A stretch of 64,000 nt of DNA from Croceicoccus sediminis (lineage in GTDB: Bacteria > Pseudomonadota > Alphaproteobacteria > Sphingomonadales > Sphingomonadaceae). The position numbers and the translations under genes are program-made. Shown piece after piece: positions 33,771 through 42,237 of the stretch. Below the pieces are notes generated by a model. The model ran no database searches. It saw only the letters and a program-made list of their open reading frames with translations, and was not told the origin of the DNA. The stretch covers positions 992,001-1,056,000 of the forward strand of contig NZ_SUNC01000001.1 of assembly GCF_007570835.1 (NCBI RefSeq), read 5' to 3'. Within the stretch, counting starts at the first letter, position 1. Each line of letters opens with the position of its first letter.

Positions 33771-34526
33771 ATGGGCTCAAGACTGGCAGGAAAGACCACA
33801 CTGGTCACAGGGGCGGCACAGGGGATCGGGCAGGCCATCGCCGCCCATTTCGAAAGCGAGGGAGCCGAAGTCTGGCGCGGCGATCTTCAGCCGATGGACG
33901 GGCCGCGTACCCTGCACCTCGACGTTTCGGACGAGGGATCGTGGGCCGATGCCATCGCCGCGATCGAGGCCGGTTCCGGCAAGCTCGACGTTCTGGTGAA
34001 CAATGCCGGGATCGAGTGGGAAAAGCCGCTTCAGGACATTCCGCTCAGCGACTGGCGCAAGGTCATGTCGGTCAATGTTGACGGCATCTTCCTCGGCTGC
34101 CGCACGGCAAAGCCCCTGTTGGAGCGCCGCGAGAGCGGGCGCGCATCGGTCATCAACGTGTCCTCGGTCGCCGGTATCGTCGGCTTTCCCGACCAGGTCG
34201 CCTACAACACGTCGAAAGGCGCCGTGCGGCACCTGACCAAGAGCCTGGCCGTCGAATGGGCCGCGCACGCAACCCCAATCCGCTGCAATTCGATTCATCC
34301 CGGCTGTATCAACACGCCGATGCTCGCAGCAGCGGGCGAAAAATGGGTCGCGGCCGGCCTGATCGAGGGCGACAGCCTGATGGAAGCGATGGGCGCGATG
34401 TGTCCCTTGAACGAAGTTGGCGACCCTTCCGACATCGCATGGGGCGCGGTCTATCTCGCCAGTGACGAGGCGAAGTTCGTTACCGGTCTCGAACTCGTCA
34501 TCGACGGGGGGTTCATAGCGCGATGA
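33771..34526 (+). CDS. Short-chain dehydrogenase/reductase
   Basis: A 251-residue SDR: TGAAQGIGQAI near the N-terminus, NNAG, and YNTSK as the catalytic pair, closing with the typical VTGLELVIDGG. The stop overlaps the E1 alpha start (ATGA), making it the first gene of a six-gene operon. It may produce the alpha-keto or alpha-diketo substrate of the E1 enzyme from an alcohol. That is inferred from order only. Confidence 0.9.
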   Translation: MGSRLAGKTTLVTGAAQGIGQAIAAHFESEGAEVWRGDLQPMDGPRTLHLDVSDEGSWADAIAAIEAGSGKLDVLVNNAGIEWEKPLQDIPLSDWRKVMSVNVDGIFLGCRTAKPLLERRESGRASVINVSSVAGIVGFPDQVAYNTSKGAVRHLTKSLAVEWAAHATPIRCNSIHPGCINTPMLAAAGEKWVAAGLIEGDSLMEAMGAMCPLNEVGDPSDIAWGAVYLASDEAKFVTGLELVIDGGFIAR

Positions 34527-35524
34527 CCATCTCCAACCAGTCACACCGCCTGTGGATGTACGAAAACATGGTGAAGTCGCGCGCGTTCGAGGACGCGATC
34601 AAGCCAGCCTATTTCGAAGGAAAGACGCCGCGGTTCAACATGGCCAATGGGCCGATACCGGGCGAAATGCACTTGTCCGACGGGCAGGAGCCTTGCGCGG
34701 TTGGCGTTTGCGCGCACTTGCACGAAGGCGACACGGTCACAGCCACCCACCGCCCGCACCACGCAGCGATCGCCAAGGGCGTCGATCTCGACCGCATGGC
34801 GGCAGAAATCTTCGGGCGCGAAGCCGGCCTTTCGGGGGGGCGCGGCGGACATATGCATTTGTTCGACGCGTCGGTGAACTTCGCCTGTTCGGGCATCATA
34901 GCGCAGGGCATGGGTCCGGCACTGGGCGCGGCAATGGCCGCAAAACTGCGCGGCAGCGACAATGTCGCAGTGGCCTATATCGGCGAAGGCGCGGCCAATC
35001 AGGGTGCGTTCCACGAAGTCATGAACCTCGCTTCCGTCTGGCGCGCACCGCTGATCGTTGTAATCGAGGACAACGGTTATGGCGTGTCGGTGTCCAAGGC
35101 ATCGTGCACTGCGGTTGCGCGCAACGCCGACCGCGCCGCCGCCTATGCCATGCCCGGCATCCATGTTGCGGGCAATGATCCCGACGCGATCTACGAGGCC
35201 GCAGGCGAAGCCATCGCACGGGCCCGCCGCGGCGAAGGGCCCAGCCTGATAGAGATCGAGACCAGCCGTCTTGAAGGGCACTTCATGGGGGACCAGGAAG
35301 GCTATCGCCCCGAAGGTGAAAAGGACCGGCTGAAAGCCATCGACCCGATCCCCCGATACCGTGAACGCCTGCTTGCCGACGGGTTCGACACTGCCGAACT
35401 GGATGCCTGCGAGAAGCGCGCGCAGCAGGCCGTCGATGCTGCATTCGTCTTTGCGCGCGGCTCGGCCCTGCCCGATCAGGCCAGCGCGTTTACCAGCGTT
35501 TTCACCGAAAGGAGCGCGGCATGA
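34523..35524 (+). CDS. Thiamine-dependent dehydrogenase E1 alpha subunit
   Basis: A 333-residue E1 alpha of the pyruvate / acetoin / branched-chain 2-oxoacid dehydrogenase type. The thiamine diphosphate motif is GEGAANQG, with the downstream EDNGYGVS; the GGRGGHMH block near residue 110 belongs to the same family. With E1 beta it forms the heterotetramer that binds thiamine diphosphate, cleaves an alpha-keto or alpha-hydroxyketone bond and passes the acyl group to a lipoyl arm. It overlaps both neighbouring genes by ATGA. Confidence 0.92.
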   Translation: MTISNQSHRLWMYENMVKSRAFEDAIKPAYFEGKTPRFNMANGPIPGEMHLSDGQEPCAVGVCAHLHEGDTVTATHRPHHAAIAKGVDLDRMAAEIFGREAGLSGGRGGHMHLFDASVNFACSGIIAQGMGPALGAAMAAKLRGSDNVAVAYIGEGAANQGAFHEVMNLASVWRAPLIVVIEDNGYGVSVSKASCTAVARNADRAAAYAMPGIHVAGNDPDAIYEAAGEAIARARRGEGPSLIEIETSRLEGHFMGDQEGYRPEGEKDRLKAIDPIPRYRERLLADGFDTAELDACEKRAQQAVDAAFVFARGSALPDQASAFTSVFTERSAA

Positions 35525-36549
35525 ACACTGCAACTGCCATCCGCAAGCAGACCATCGCCAAGGCCATGTCCGAAGCGCTTGCCAGCGAAATGGAGCGTGA
35601 TGCGAACGTCATCGTGCTAGGCGAGGACATCGGCAAGCTGGGGGGCGTGTTCGGCAACACCGGCGGCCTTCTTGAAAAGTTCGGCGCCAACCGTGTGTTT
35701 GACACCCCAATTTCCGAAACCGGTTTCATCGGGGCGGCGGTTGGCATGGCAGGGGCCGGAATGCGCCCGGTTGTCGAACTGATGTTCGTCGATTTCTTCG
35801 GCGTGTGCATGGATGCGATCTACAACCTCGCCGCGAAACAGGCCTACTTCTCGGGCGGACAGGTTTCCTGCCCGATGGTGCTGATGACATCTGTCGGCGG
35901 CGGCTACGGCGATGCGGGACAGCATTCTCAGTGTCTTTACGCCACCTTTGGGCACTTGCCTGGCATGAAAGTCGTCATCCCGTCCAATGCACACGATGCC
36001 AAGGGATTGATGCTGGCCGCGATCCGCGACGAGAATCCGGTCGTCTTCATGTTTCACAAGGCGCTGCAGGGCATGGGCTGGCTAGGCACCGTCGCGGGGT
36101 CGATCACCGATGTGCCCGAAGGCGACTATGAAGTGCCGATCGGCAAGGCAGGCGTGGTGCGAGAAGGAACCGACATCACGCTCGTCGGCCTTGGCGTCAC
36201 CGTGCACCACTGCCTCGCCGCCGCAGATGCCCTCTCGCGTGAAGACGGTGTCGAAGCGGAAGTCATCGACATCAGGACGATCGCGCCGCTGGACCGGGAG
36301 ACCATCCTTGCCTCGGTCCGCAAGACCGGACGCGTGGTCGTGGTCGACGACGATTACCTGTCCTGCGGCCTTGCCGGAGAAGTCATCACCTCCATCGCCG
36401 AGGCAGGGATCCCTCTCGCCTCGCCGCCGCAGCGGATTTCGCATCCCGACATTCCCATCCCGTTTTCACCAGCATTGGAGCATGCCGTCTTGCCGAACGC
36501 CGAGATGACCCTTGCCGCCGCTCGCCAGTCGATCGGAGAACGCGCATGA
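35521..36549 (+). CDS. Thiamine-dependent dehydrogenase E1 beta subunit
   Basis: A 342-residue E1 beta. The family block DTPISETGFIGAAVGMAGAGMRP, the KQAYFSGGQ segment and the C-terminal VVVDDDYLSCGLAGEV are clear. The length is normal. It is coupled by ATGA overlaps to E1 alpha before it and the lipoyl protein after it. The presence of both E1 subunits with a tiny lipoyl carrier, and no acyltransferase or dihydrolipoamide dehydrogenase, is unusual for this class. Confidence 0.92.
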   Translation: MNTATAIRKQTIAKAMSEALASEMERDANVIVLGEDIGKLGGVFGNTGGLLEKFGANRVFDTPISETGFIGAAVGMAGAGMRPVVELMFVDFFGVCMDAIYNLAAKQAYFSGGQVSCPMVLMTSVGGGYGDAGQHSQCLYATFGHLPGMKVVIPSNAHDAKGLMLAAIRDENPVVFMFHKALQGMGWLGTVAGSITDVPEGDYEVPIGKAGVVREGTDITLVGLGVTVHHCLAAADALSREDGVEAEVIDIRTIAPLDRETILASVRKTGRVVVVDDDYLSCGLAGEVITSIAEAGIPLASPPQRISHPDIPIPFSPALEHAVLPNAEMTLAAARQSIGERA

Positions 36550-36776
36550 CCGCGATCGTCGTACCAACCGACTTGTGGGAAGACGGGTCGCCTGCGGTTC
36601 TGGGCACCTGGCTGTTTTCCGATGGAGAGCAGGTGCGCGAAGGCACGATCGTCGCCGAAGTCATGCGCGACAAGGCCAGCTACGAGATCGCTGCGCCGGC
36701 ATCGGGCACGCTACGGACACATGTGGCGGAGGACGACGAGATCGCTCTGGGATCGGCGATTGGCAGGATCGATTGA
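36546..36776 (+). CDS. Stand-alone lipoyl-domain carrier protein
   Basis: A 76-residue protein made of one lipoyl domain only. The attachment lysine is Lys43 in the hairpin MRDKAS, placed where E2 proteins have DKA; the halves on either side fold as the two-fold beta-sandwich (GTWLFSDGEQV and PASGTLRTHVAEDDE). E2 acyltransferases are normally about 400 residues with a catalytic domain that is absent here. The gene starts at an ATGA overlap with E1 beta and is followed 5 bases later by a ligase gene, so it is not a truncated E2 with remnants behind it. Confidence 0.88.
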   Translation: MTAIVVPTDLWEDGSPAVLGTWLFSDGEQVREGTIVAEVMRDKASYEIAAPASGTLRTHVAEDDEIALGSAIGRID

Positions 36777-36781
36777 CCGCC

Positions 36782-37513
36782 ATGGACGCACAGGACCAAA
36801 CACGGTGCGATGCGTTGTTTCACGCCCTTGGCACAAAACTGCTCGGCATCGCGCCTGATGCGATCATTCACGATGCCTTGGCCGAACCGCAGGCTGCTGT
36901 CGATGAGGACATCGTTATGGCGCAACAGGCGCTAGGCGAGAGTGCTCCGTTGAAGCTGGTGAGGCTTTGGCGAAACAGGCCGTGCCTGGTTCTGCCGCGC
37001 CGTCATGCGCACAGCCCAGCCATTGGAGAGGCGTCCGCGCTTGCGGGAATGCCCGTGGTCTTCAGAAAGTCCGGCGGACGCTGTGTCGCACATGGACCTC
37101 ACATCGCGAACCTTACACTCATCCTGACCGGCGATCATACTGCGCCTCGTGCGCCCTACCGGCCGCTGCTCGATCTATTGGGCAGCCTGTTCGCTTCCAT
37201 GGGGTTTGTCGGAGAGATGCGCAGCGTTTCGGGCGCTCATTGCGATGGGCGGCACAATTTCGCAGTCGATGGGAAAAAACTGGCCGGCACTGCAGCGTTA
37301 GTGATGCGGCGTGGCGAGCGACAGGCAGTCCTTGCCCACGCCTCGATATCGCTGCACTTCATCGCAAGCGATCTCACTGCGATCATGCAAGTCGAACGCG
37401 CTCTCGGTTTCGAAGCGGACTACAGCGCACAAAGCCATGTCGGCCTGACCGAACTGTTAGGCAATGCTGCCTTATCTGAAATCGGAACCGACAGGGAGAC
37501 GTGTCTTGCCTGA
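36782..37513 (+). CDS. Lipoate-protein ligase A-like protein
   Basis: A 243-residue protein of the biotin/lipoate ligase fold. Visible marks are RLWRNRPCLVLPRR, FRKSGGRCVAHGPHIANLTLI (the place of the RRxSGGGxVxHD segment) and VDGKKLAGTAALV with the lysine that binds lipoyl-AMP. The canonical glycine triplet reads SGGR, so activity may differ. The start at 36782 is chosen because upstream in-frame codons overlap the lipoyl gene. Its place directly after the lipoyl-domain gene suggests that it lipoylates that carrier. Confidence 0.8.
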   Translation: MDAQDQTRCDALFHALGTKLLGIAPDAIIHDALAEPQAAVDEDIVMAQQALGESAPLKLVRLWRNRPCLVLPRRHAHSPAIGEASALAGMPVVFRKSGGRCVAHGPHIANLTLILTGDHTAPRAPYRPLLDLLGSLFASMGFVGEMRSVSGAHCDGRHNFAVDGKKLAGTAALVMRRGERQAVLAHASISLHFIASDLTAIMQVERALGFEADYSAQSHVGLTELLGNAALSEIGTDRETCLA

Positions 37514-39110
37514 TACCCCGACCGTCATTGCTGACCGCCTTGCGCATATCGTCGCGCTTTACGATGGCGATAACCTGTCGCTGCATGACCTACTGGTCGC
37601 CTCACACGCCCCAGACGACGTCGCCTTTCGCTTCATAGGGGGCGAGGACATCACCTACGCCCGGCTGGATCGGTTATCGGCCGCGATCGCCGGCGGGTTG
37701 GCGGCACGAGGGATCGGACCTGGCGACTGCGTGGCCGTGCTGATGGGCAAAAGCCCGGAACTGGTCGCCACGTTGGTCGCGTCATGGCGGTTGGGCGCCG
37801 TGGTCATGCCGATTTTCACGGCCTTCAGCATGCCTGCCGTCACGCACCGGTTGCAAGGCGGCAAGGCGAAAGCCGTGATCGTCGATACCGGTCAGGTCGA
37901 AAAGCTCGACCCAGCGATCATCGCAGAACTCGGCCTTTCGCGCACCGTTTTCGTGAATGGCAGTAATGGCGGGTTCACCAGCCTCGCCTCGATCATCGGC
38001 GAGCGTTCGCCCGCGCCAGATCCAGCCCACCTGCCCGCCTCCGCGCCGATGATCCGCATATTCACATCGGGTACGACCGGCAATCCGAAAGGCGTCGATC
38101 TGCCGCTGCGCGCGCTGGCCAGCATTCGCGCCTATGCCGAGTTCGGGCTATTCATCGAACCGGACGACACATTCTGGTGCGCAGCCGATCCGGGGTGGGC
38201 CTATGGCCTCTACTACGCAATCGTTGCCCCGCTCCTGCTGGGCCAGCGGTCCATCCTGCTACCCGGTAGTTTTGATCCGCAGCGCACGCTGGCTGTTCTT
38301 TCCGAAGAAGGCGTGACGAACTTCGCCGCTGCGCCGACGATTTACCGCGCCCTGCGCACCCGCGAGCCATCCGGTGCGTTGCAAGTGAAAAAGGCTTCCA
38401 GCGCCGGAGAACCGCTTGGCGCGGACCTTGATGAATGGGCGATGGCAACTTTTGGAACGCGCATCCACGACCACTATGGCCAGACCGAGGCGGGGATGAT
38501 GATCAATAACCATCACCACCCCTTGTTGCGGAACGAAGCGAAAGCGGGCTCGATGGGTCGGACCATGCCGGGATGGCAGGCCGTAATCCTGGACGAGCAG
38601 GGAGAGCCTGCCCCTTCGGGCCAAACCGGCAAGCTTGCGATGAGCCTCGACCATAGTCCCCTGGCCTGGTTCGCGGGATACCTCGACGCGCCCAGGGCCA
38701 CTCAAGAGAAATTCTCGCCATGCGGACGATTTTATCTCACCGGCGATGCAGCCCGCATGGATGAGGACGGCCTCATTACTTTCTATGCCCGCGACGACGA
38801 TATCGTGCTGATGGCTGGTTATCGCATCGGGCCGCAGGAGGTCGAAAGCGTGCTGAACGATCACCCGAGAGTGGCCGCCTCGGCAGCCTTCGGCGTTCCG
38901 GACGAAGTCATGGGAGAAAGGCTCGAAGCCTGCGTTGTTCTAACCGATGCTTCCGGCGCGCCCTCTACTGTTGAACTGCAGCAGTGGGTAAAGGACCGCT
39001 TCGCCCGCCACGCTTATCCACGTAAGATCCATTTCATTGCCGAGATGCCCCTAACCCCCAGTGGCAAGATCAAGCGTTTCGCGTTGCGAAAGCGTTTCGG
39101 CGCAACCTGA
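37506..39110 (+). CDS. AMP-dependent acyl-CoA synthetase
   Basis: A 534-residue adenylate-forming enzyme with the P-loop FTSGTTGNPKG, the motif HDHYGQTEAGM, GDAARMDEDG, and the C-terminal lysine region TPSGKIKRF. The likely start is TTG at 37506 with GGGAGA seven bases upstream, overlapping the ligase gene by 8 bases; the in-frame ATG at 37464 lies further inside that gene. The family activates carboxylic acids as acyl-AMP and then as CoA thioesters. Here it may activate the acid released by the E1-lipoyl system or the original aromatic acid. Confidence 0.9.
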   Translation: MPDTPTVIADRLAHIVALYDGDNLSLHDLLVASHAPDDVAFRFIGGEDITYARLDRLSAAIAGGLAARGIGPGDCVAVLMGKSPELVATLVASWRLGAVVMPIFTAFSMPAVTHRLQGGKAKAVIVDTGQVEKLDPAIIAELGLSRTVFVNGSNGGFTSLASIIGERSPAPDPAHLPASAPMIRIFTSGTTGNPKGVDLPLRALASIRAYAEFGLFIEPDDTFWCAADPGWAYGLYYAIVAPLLLGQRSILLPGSFDPQRTLAVLSEEGVTNFAAAPTIYRALRTREPSGALQVKKASSAGEPLGADLDEWAMATFGTRIHDHYGQTEAGMMINNHHHPLLRNEAKAGSMGRTMPGWQAVILDEQGEPAPSGQTGKLAMSLDHSPLAWFAGYLDAPRATQEKFSPCGRFYLTGDAARMDEDGLITFYARDDDIVLMAGYRIGPQEVESVLNDHPRVAASAAFGVPDEVMGERLEACVVLTDASGAPSTVELQQWVKDRFARHAYPRKIHFIAEMPLTPSGKIKRFALRKRFGAT

Positions 39111-39147
39111 CCGAGCAGCGTCGATATTCGTGGAGCTCGCCAAGGGC

Positions 39148-40215
39148 TCATTCTGTCGCCTCGGCCAGTCCGCCCGACGAATGGTTCTCAGTCTCGATCA
39201 TCCGGGTCAGCAGCTTGCGCACCTTGACCGGTGCGACGTCGTTGCTCATCAGAACGGGGTTCAGCGAGAAGAAATCCTCGTCGCCCATCTCGGCCTGAAC
39301 CGCCATAACCAGCGGCCCGTCCTCGTCCTCGAAGGCAGCATGCATCCCGGCGATCTTCTGAGCATTGTATTCAGCGTCGTCTTCCACGTGGTTGCGGCGC
39401 GTGGCGAAGAAGTAATGCGTCTCCAGTTCGTCGGCCGGGGTGCAGGTATGCAGGTCGTACTGGTTGATGTCGTTCTCAAACCCTTCCGGCTCCTGCGTTG
39501 CCGCCACGGTCAGCTGAATACTGGCCGGCGCGCTCCACGTGATGTCGAAATACTGGCGCGCCTCTTCCTCTGGCTTGGGCAGGAACGGGGCGAAGATCAT
39601 CATCGCGGGCTGCTGCGACCATTCCCAGCGGGCCGATACGGTACGATCGGTTTCGTGAACCCTGGGCACGAGCGGAGACAGCTTGCCGCGCGTCGTTATG
39701 ATCTCGCCGTGGACATGGTCGATGTGCGAAAGATCCATGACGTTGTCGATGATCAGCTCGTAATTCACCGGCAGGTTCATGTAGGTGAAGCCGACACCCG
39801 TTTCCGGCCCTTCGTCCAGTGGCGAGTAATCGGGGAGCAGCGACAGGTCCGCCTCACTTTCATCCATCCATATCCACAAAAAGCCGTACTTTTCGACAAG
39901 GGGGAACGTGTCGACTTTTGCAGCCTTGGGGATGTGGCCCTGTCCGTGCGGGTTGTGGGTGCACTGCCCCTGCCCGTCGAAGCGTAGCGCGTGATAGGGG
40001 CACGCGACCTCGTCGCCGACACGCTTGCCCATGCTGAGCGGTGCAAAACGGTGAGGGCAACGATCGTGCAGCGCGACCGCGGTGCCGTCGCCCAAGCGGT
40101 AGATCATCACCGATTTGCCAAGGATCTTGCGATGAAAAAGGTCCGCCGCGTTCACTTCGCTGGACAGGGCGGCCGCATACCAGGCCTTCTTGAGGAAACG
40201 GTCACGAACTTTCAT
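39148..40215 (-). CDS. Rieske non-haem iron oxygenase
   Basis: A 355-residue oxygenase with Rieske ligands in CPHRFAPLS ... CPYHA and the mononuclear iron motif DLSHIDHVH. It belongs to the VanA-size group but is clearly different from the two others (5361 and 41191). It starts 19 bases after the reductase gene, with AAGAGG upstream of its ATG, and is last in the sigma-54-controlled operon. The reductase beside it is probably shared with the oxygenase at 41191. Confidence 0.9.
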   Translation of the reverse strand: MKVRDRFLKKAWYAAALSSEVNAADLFHRKILGKSVMIYRLGDGTAVALHDRCPHRFAPLSMGKRVGDEVACPYHALRFDGQGQCTHNPHGQGHIPKAAKVDTFPLVEKYGFLWIWMDESEADLSLLPDYSPLDEGPETGVGFTYMNLPVNYELIIDNVMDLSHIDHVHGEIITTRGKLSPLVPRVHETDRTVSARWEWSQQPAMMIFAPFLPKPEEEARQYFDITWSAPASIQLTVAATQEPEGFENDINQYDLHTCTPADELETHYFFATRRNHVEDDAEYNAQKIAGMHAAFEDEDGPLVMAVQAEMGDEDFFSLNPVLMSNDVAPVKVRKLLTRMIETENHSSGGLAEATE

Positions 40216-40234
40216 GGCTTTGGCCTCTTTTCAA

Positions 40235-41194
40235 TCAGATACGTATGGTGAGACGGGGGGTCAGCGCGCGCGAGCAACACGGCGTGAAGCAATCGTTCGC
40301 CGCTTTCTCCGCGTCGGACAGGAACATGTCGCGGTGGTCGGGTATGCCGCCCGCAATGTCGGTCAGGCAGGTTCCGCAGATGCCCTGTTCGCAGGATACC
40401 GGAATTTCGATCCCGGCTGCTGCAAGGGCATCGATCGCGCTTTGCCCGGCGGCCACTTCGATCACGCGGTCGCTGCCTTCGACCGCGATTTTGAATGCAC
40501 CGTCTTCGCCGGGTTGCGAAACGGGCGCGGAAAAACGCTCGAAATGGACCTGGCTGTCGGGCCAGCCGGCCTTCTTAGCGGCATTAAGGACGTGGTCCAT
40601 GAACCCGTCGGGTCCGCAGACGTAGATATGCGTGCCGACGACTGGAGTGCCGCCCAACAAGGCGTCGACGTCCAGCCGGGTATCCGGATCATCGTCGCAG
40701 TGCAGGCTGACCCGGCCCGCGAAGTCGTCGCCGCCCAGTTGGTCGGCAAAGGCGGCGCGGTCCGCACTGCGCACGCAATAGTGCATATCGAACCGGTCGC
40801 CCTTGGCCGAAAGATGGTGCGCCATCGCAAGGATCGGCGTGATGCCGATGCCGCCCGCGAAAAGCAGCGCCTGCTCCTGCACGTCCAGCGGGAAGAGATT
40901 GCGCGGAGGGCTGATCGACAGCGTGTCGCCGGCCGCCACATCGTCGTGGATCGCCCGCGACCCGCCCCGCCCTGCAGAATCGCGCAGGACGCCGATGCGG
41001 TATCTCCGCGTGTCTACTGCCGGACCGCACAGGGAATACTGGCGGACGATATCGCCGGGCAGGCGGACGTCGACGTGTGCGCCGGGCTCCCAGTGCGGCA
41101 GGTCCGTACCGTCTGCCTTTTCCAGTACGAAGCTTGCAATGTCGCGCGCCTCGTCCCGCTTTTCGGCGACGCGGACTGCTATCCACTCGCTCAT
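40235..41194 (-). CDS. Oxygenase reductase, VanB-type (FMN / NAD / 2Fe-2S)
   Basis: A 319-residue reductase of the phthalate dioxygenase reductase / VanB type. The flavin-binding RQYSLCG, the NAD-binding GGIGITPILAMA and YVCGPDGFM, and a C-terminal plant-type ferredoxin domain with CEQGICGTC plus a later Cys are visible in order. It passes electrons from NAD(P)H to a Rieske oxygenase. The ATG at 41194 overlaps the stop of the upstream oxygenase (ATGA). The frame stays open far upstream, but that part runs over the oxygenase in another frame and is not coding. Confidence 0.93.
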   Translation of the reverse strand: MSEWIAVRVAEKRDEARDIASFVLEKADGTDLPHWEPGAHVDVRLPGDIVRQYSLCGPAVDTRRYRIGVLRDSAGRGGSRAIHDDVAAGDTLSISPPRNLFPLDVQEQALLFAGGIGITPILAMAHHLSAKGDRFDMHYCVRSADRAAFADQLGGDDFAGRVSLHCDDDPDTRLDVDALLGGTPVVGTHIYVCGPDGFMDHVLNAAKKAGWPDSQVHFERFSAPVSQPGEDGAFKIAVEGSDRVIEVAAGQSAIDALAAAGIEIPVSCEQGICGTCLTDIAGGIPDHRDMFLSDAEKAANDCFTPCCSRALTPRLTIRI

Positions 41195-42234
41195 GCCGGG
41201 TTCTCCGCTGCGATCAGCTTGTCCAGCACCCAGAGCATCTGGCCCGGACCCGCATCGTGGACGATGTCGATCTGCGGCGCGTCGGGATATTCGAGCTGAC
41301 GCCTGCGCTGCCCTTCGAGGATGCGCTTGTCTTCGAGAAAGGCATCGAAGTTGGTCCGGTACATCAGGTCGATGACCCCCGGAAACTCGGTCTCCGTGCT
41401 GGTCCCCCACGAGAAGTAGTAGTCGAGCGTCCCCTCGTCCCGCGGGGTCACGGCCTGCGAGGTATAAGTGTCGAGCAGCAGCGCGCCTTGCGCATCCCCG
41501 CTTTCCAAACCGTCCGCCTCGTGAATGCGGAAATTCATAATGAAGTTGCACGGTACCGTCAGGCGCACGTGAACCTGGATGTCGAAACGCGCTTCCTTGG
41601 GAAACATGTGCGCGGTGAAACGTGGAGAAGGAATGTCGCGAACGACATAGCGGGTCTCGATCCCACGGGCCTGGCGCTTGTGACGCGGCTTGATGAAGGC
41701 CCATCCGTCGGTGCCGCCGAAAGTCTCGTCGTGCACCCACGAAATGTGGCTGAGATCGGCAAGATTGGCGATCTCCTGCCGATAGTTCGTCTCGATCCTG
41801 ATCGAGTTTGCACGCAAGTTGAGATCCGGATCGTACGGGCTGTAGGCTTCGCAGATCAGGCTTTCGTCCGCATCTTCGGGCTTGCCCATCCAGACCCAGA
41901 TCCAGCCGTCCTTTTCGCAAGTGGCGAAGGCGGGGACGCGCGCGCCTTCCGGCGGCTGCGCCATACCCGGCACAGCGCGGCAAATGCCGTCCGGTCCGAA
42001 CAGCATGCCGTGATACATGCAGCGCACCGCGTCGCCTTCCTTGCGGCCAAGCGACAGCGGGGCGGAGCGATGGGGGCACCTGTCCTCCATCGCCACAAGC
42101 GCGCCTTCCGCGGTGCGATAGAGCAGCAGACTCTGCCCTGCGATGCGGCGCTCGACCAGGTCCTTCTGGCCGAGCCCCACATCATCGCGCCAACCGGCAC
42201 AATACCACGCGTTCTTGAGGAATGTTTCCGCCAC
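41191..42234 (-). CDS. Rieske non-haem iron oxygenase, VanA-like
   Basis: A 347-residue oxygenase with CPHRSAPLS ... CMYHG as the Rieske centre and DLSHISWVH as the mononuclear iron site. The start is GTG at 42234, three bases after the receptor stop (TGAGCCGTG). The N-terminus (FLKNAWYCAGWRDD) is very like that of the oxygenase at 5361. It is immediately followed by its likely reductase with an ATGA overlap. O-demethylation of a methoxy-aromatic acid is the most common role for this pair, but other oxidative reactions are known. Confidence 0.9.
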   Translation of the reverse strand: MAETFLKNAWYCAGWRDDVGLGQKDLVERRIAGQSLLLYRTAEGALVAMEDRCPHRSAPLSLGRKEGDAVRCMYHGMLFGPDGICRAVPGMAQPPEGARVPAFATCEKDGWIWVWMGKPEDADESLICEAYSPYDPDLNLRANSIRIETNYRQEIANLADLSHISWVHDETFGGTDGWAFIKPRHKRQARGIETRYVVRDIPSPRFTAHMFPKEARFDIQVHVRLTVPCNFIMNFRIHEADGLESGDAQGALLLDTYTSQAVTPRDEGTLDYYFSWGTSTETEFPGVIDLMYRTNFDAFLEDKRILEGQRRRQLEYPDAPQIDIVHDAGPGQMLWVLDKLIAAENPA

Positions 42235-42237
42235 GGC

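Noticed and set aside
36546-36776. The lipoyl protein as a truncated E2 pseudogene
   Set aside because: The next gene starts 5 bases after its stop, the domain is complete, and all junctions are tight, so no E2 remnant is left behind.
40235-42079. An apparent 614-residue fusion in front of the reductase
   Set aside because: The upstream part reads the Rieske gene in a wrong frame and gives Arg-rich sequence without motifs. The true reductase begins at 41194 with an ATGA junction.
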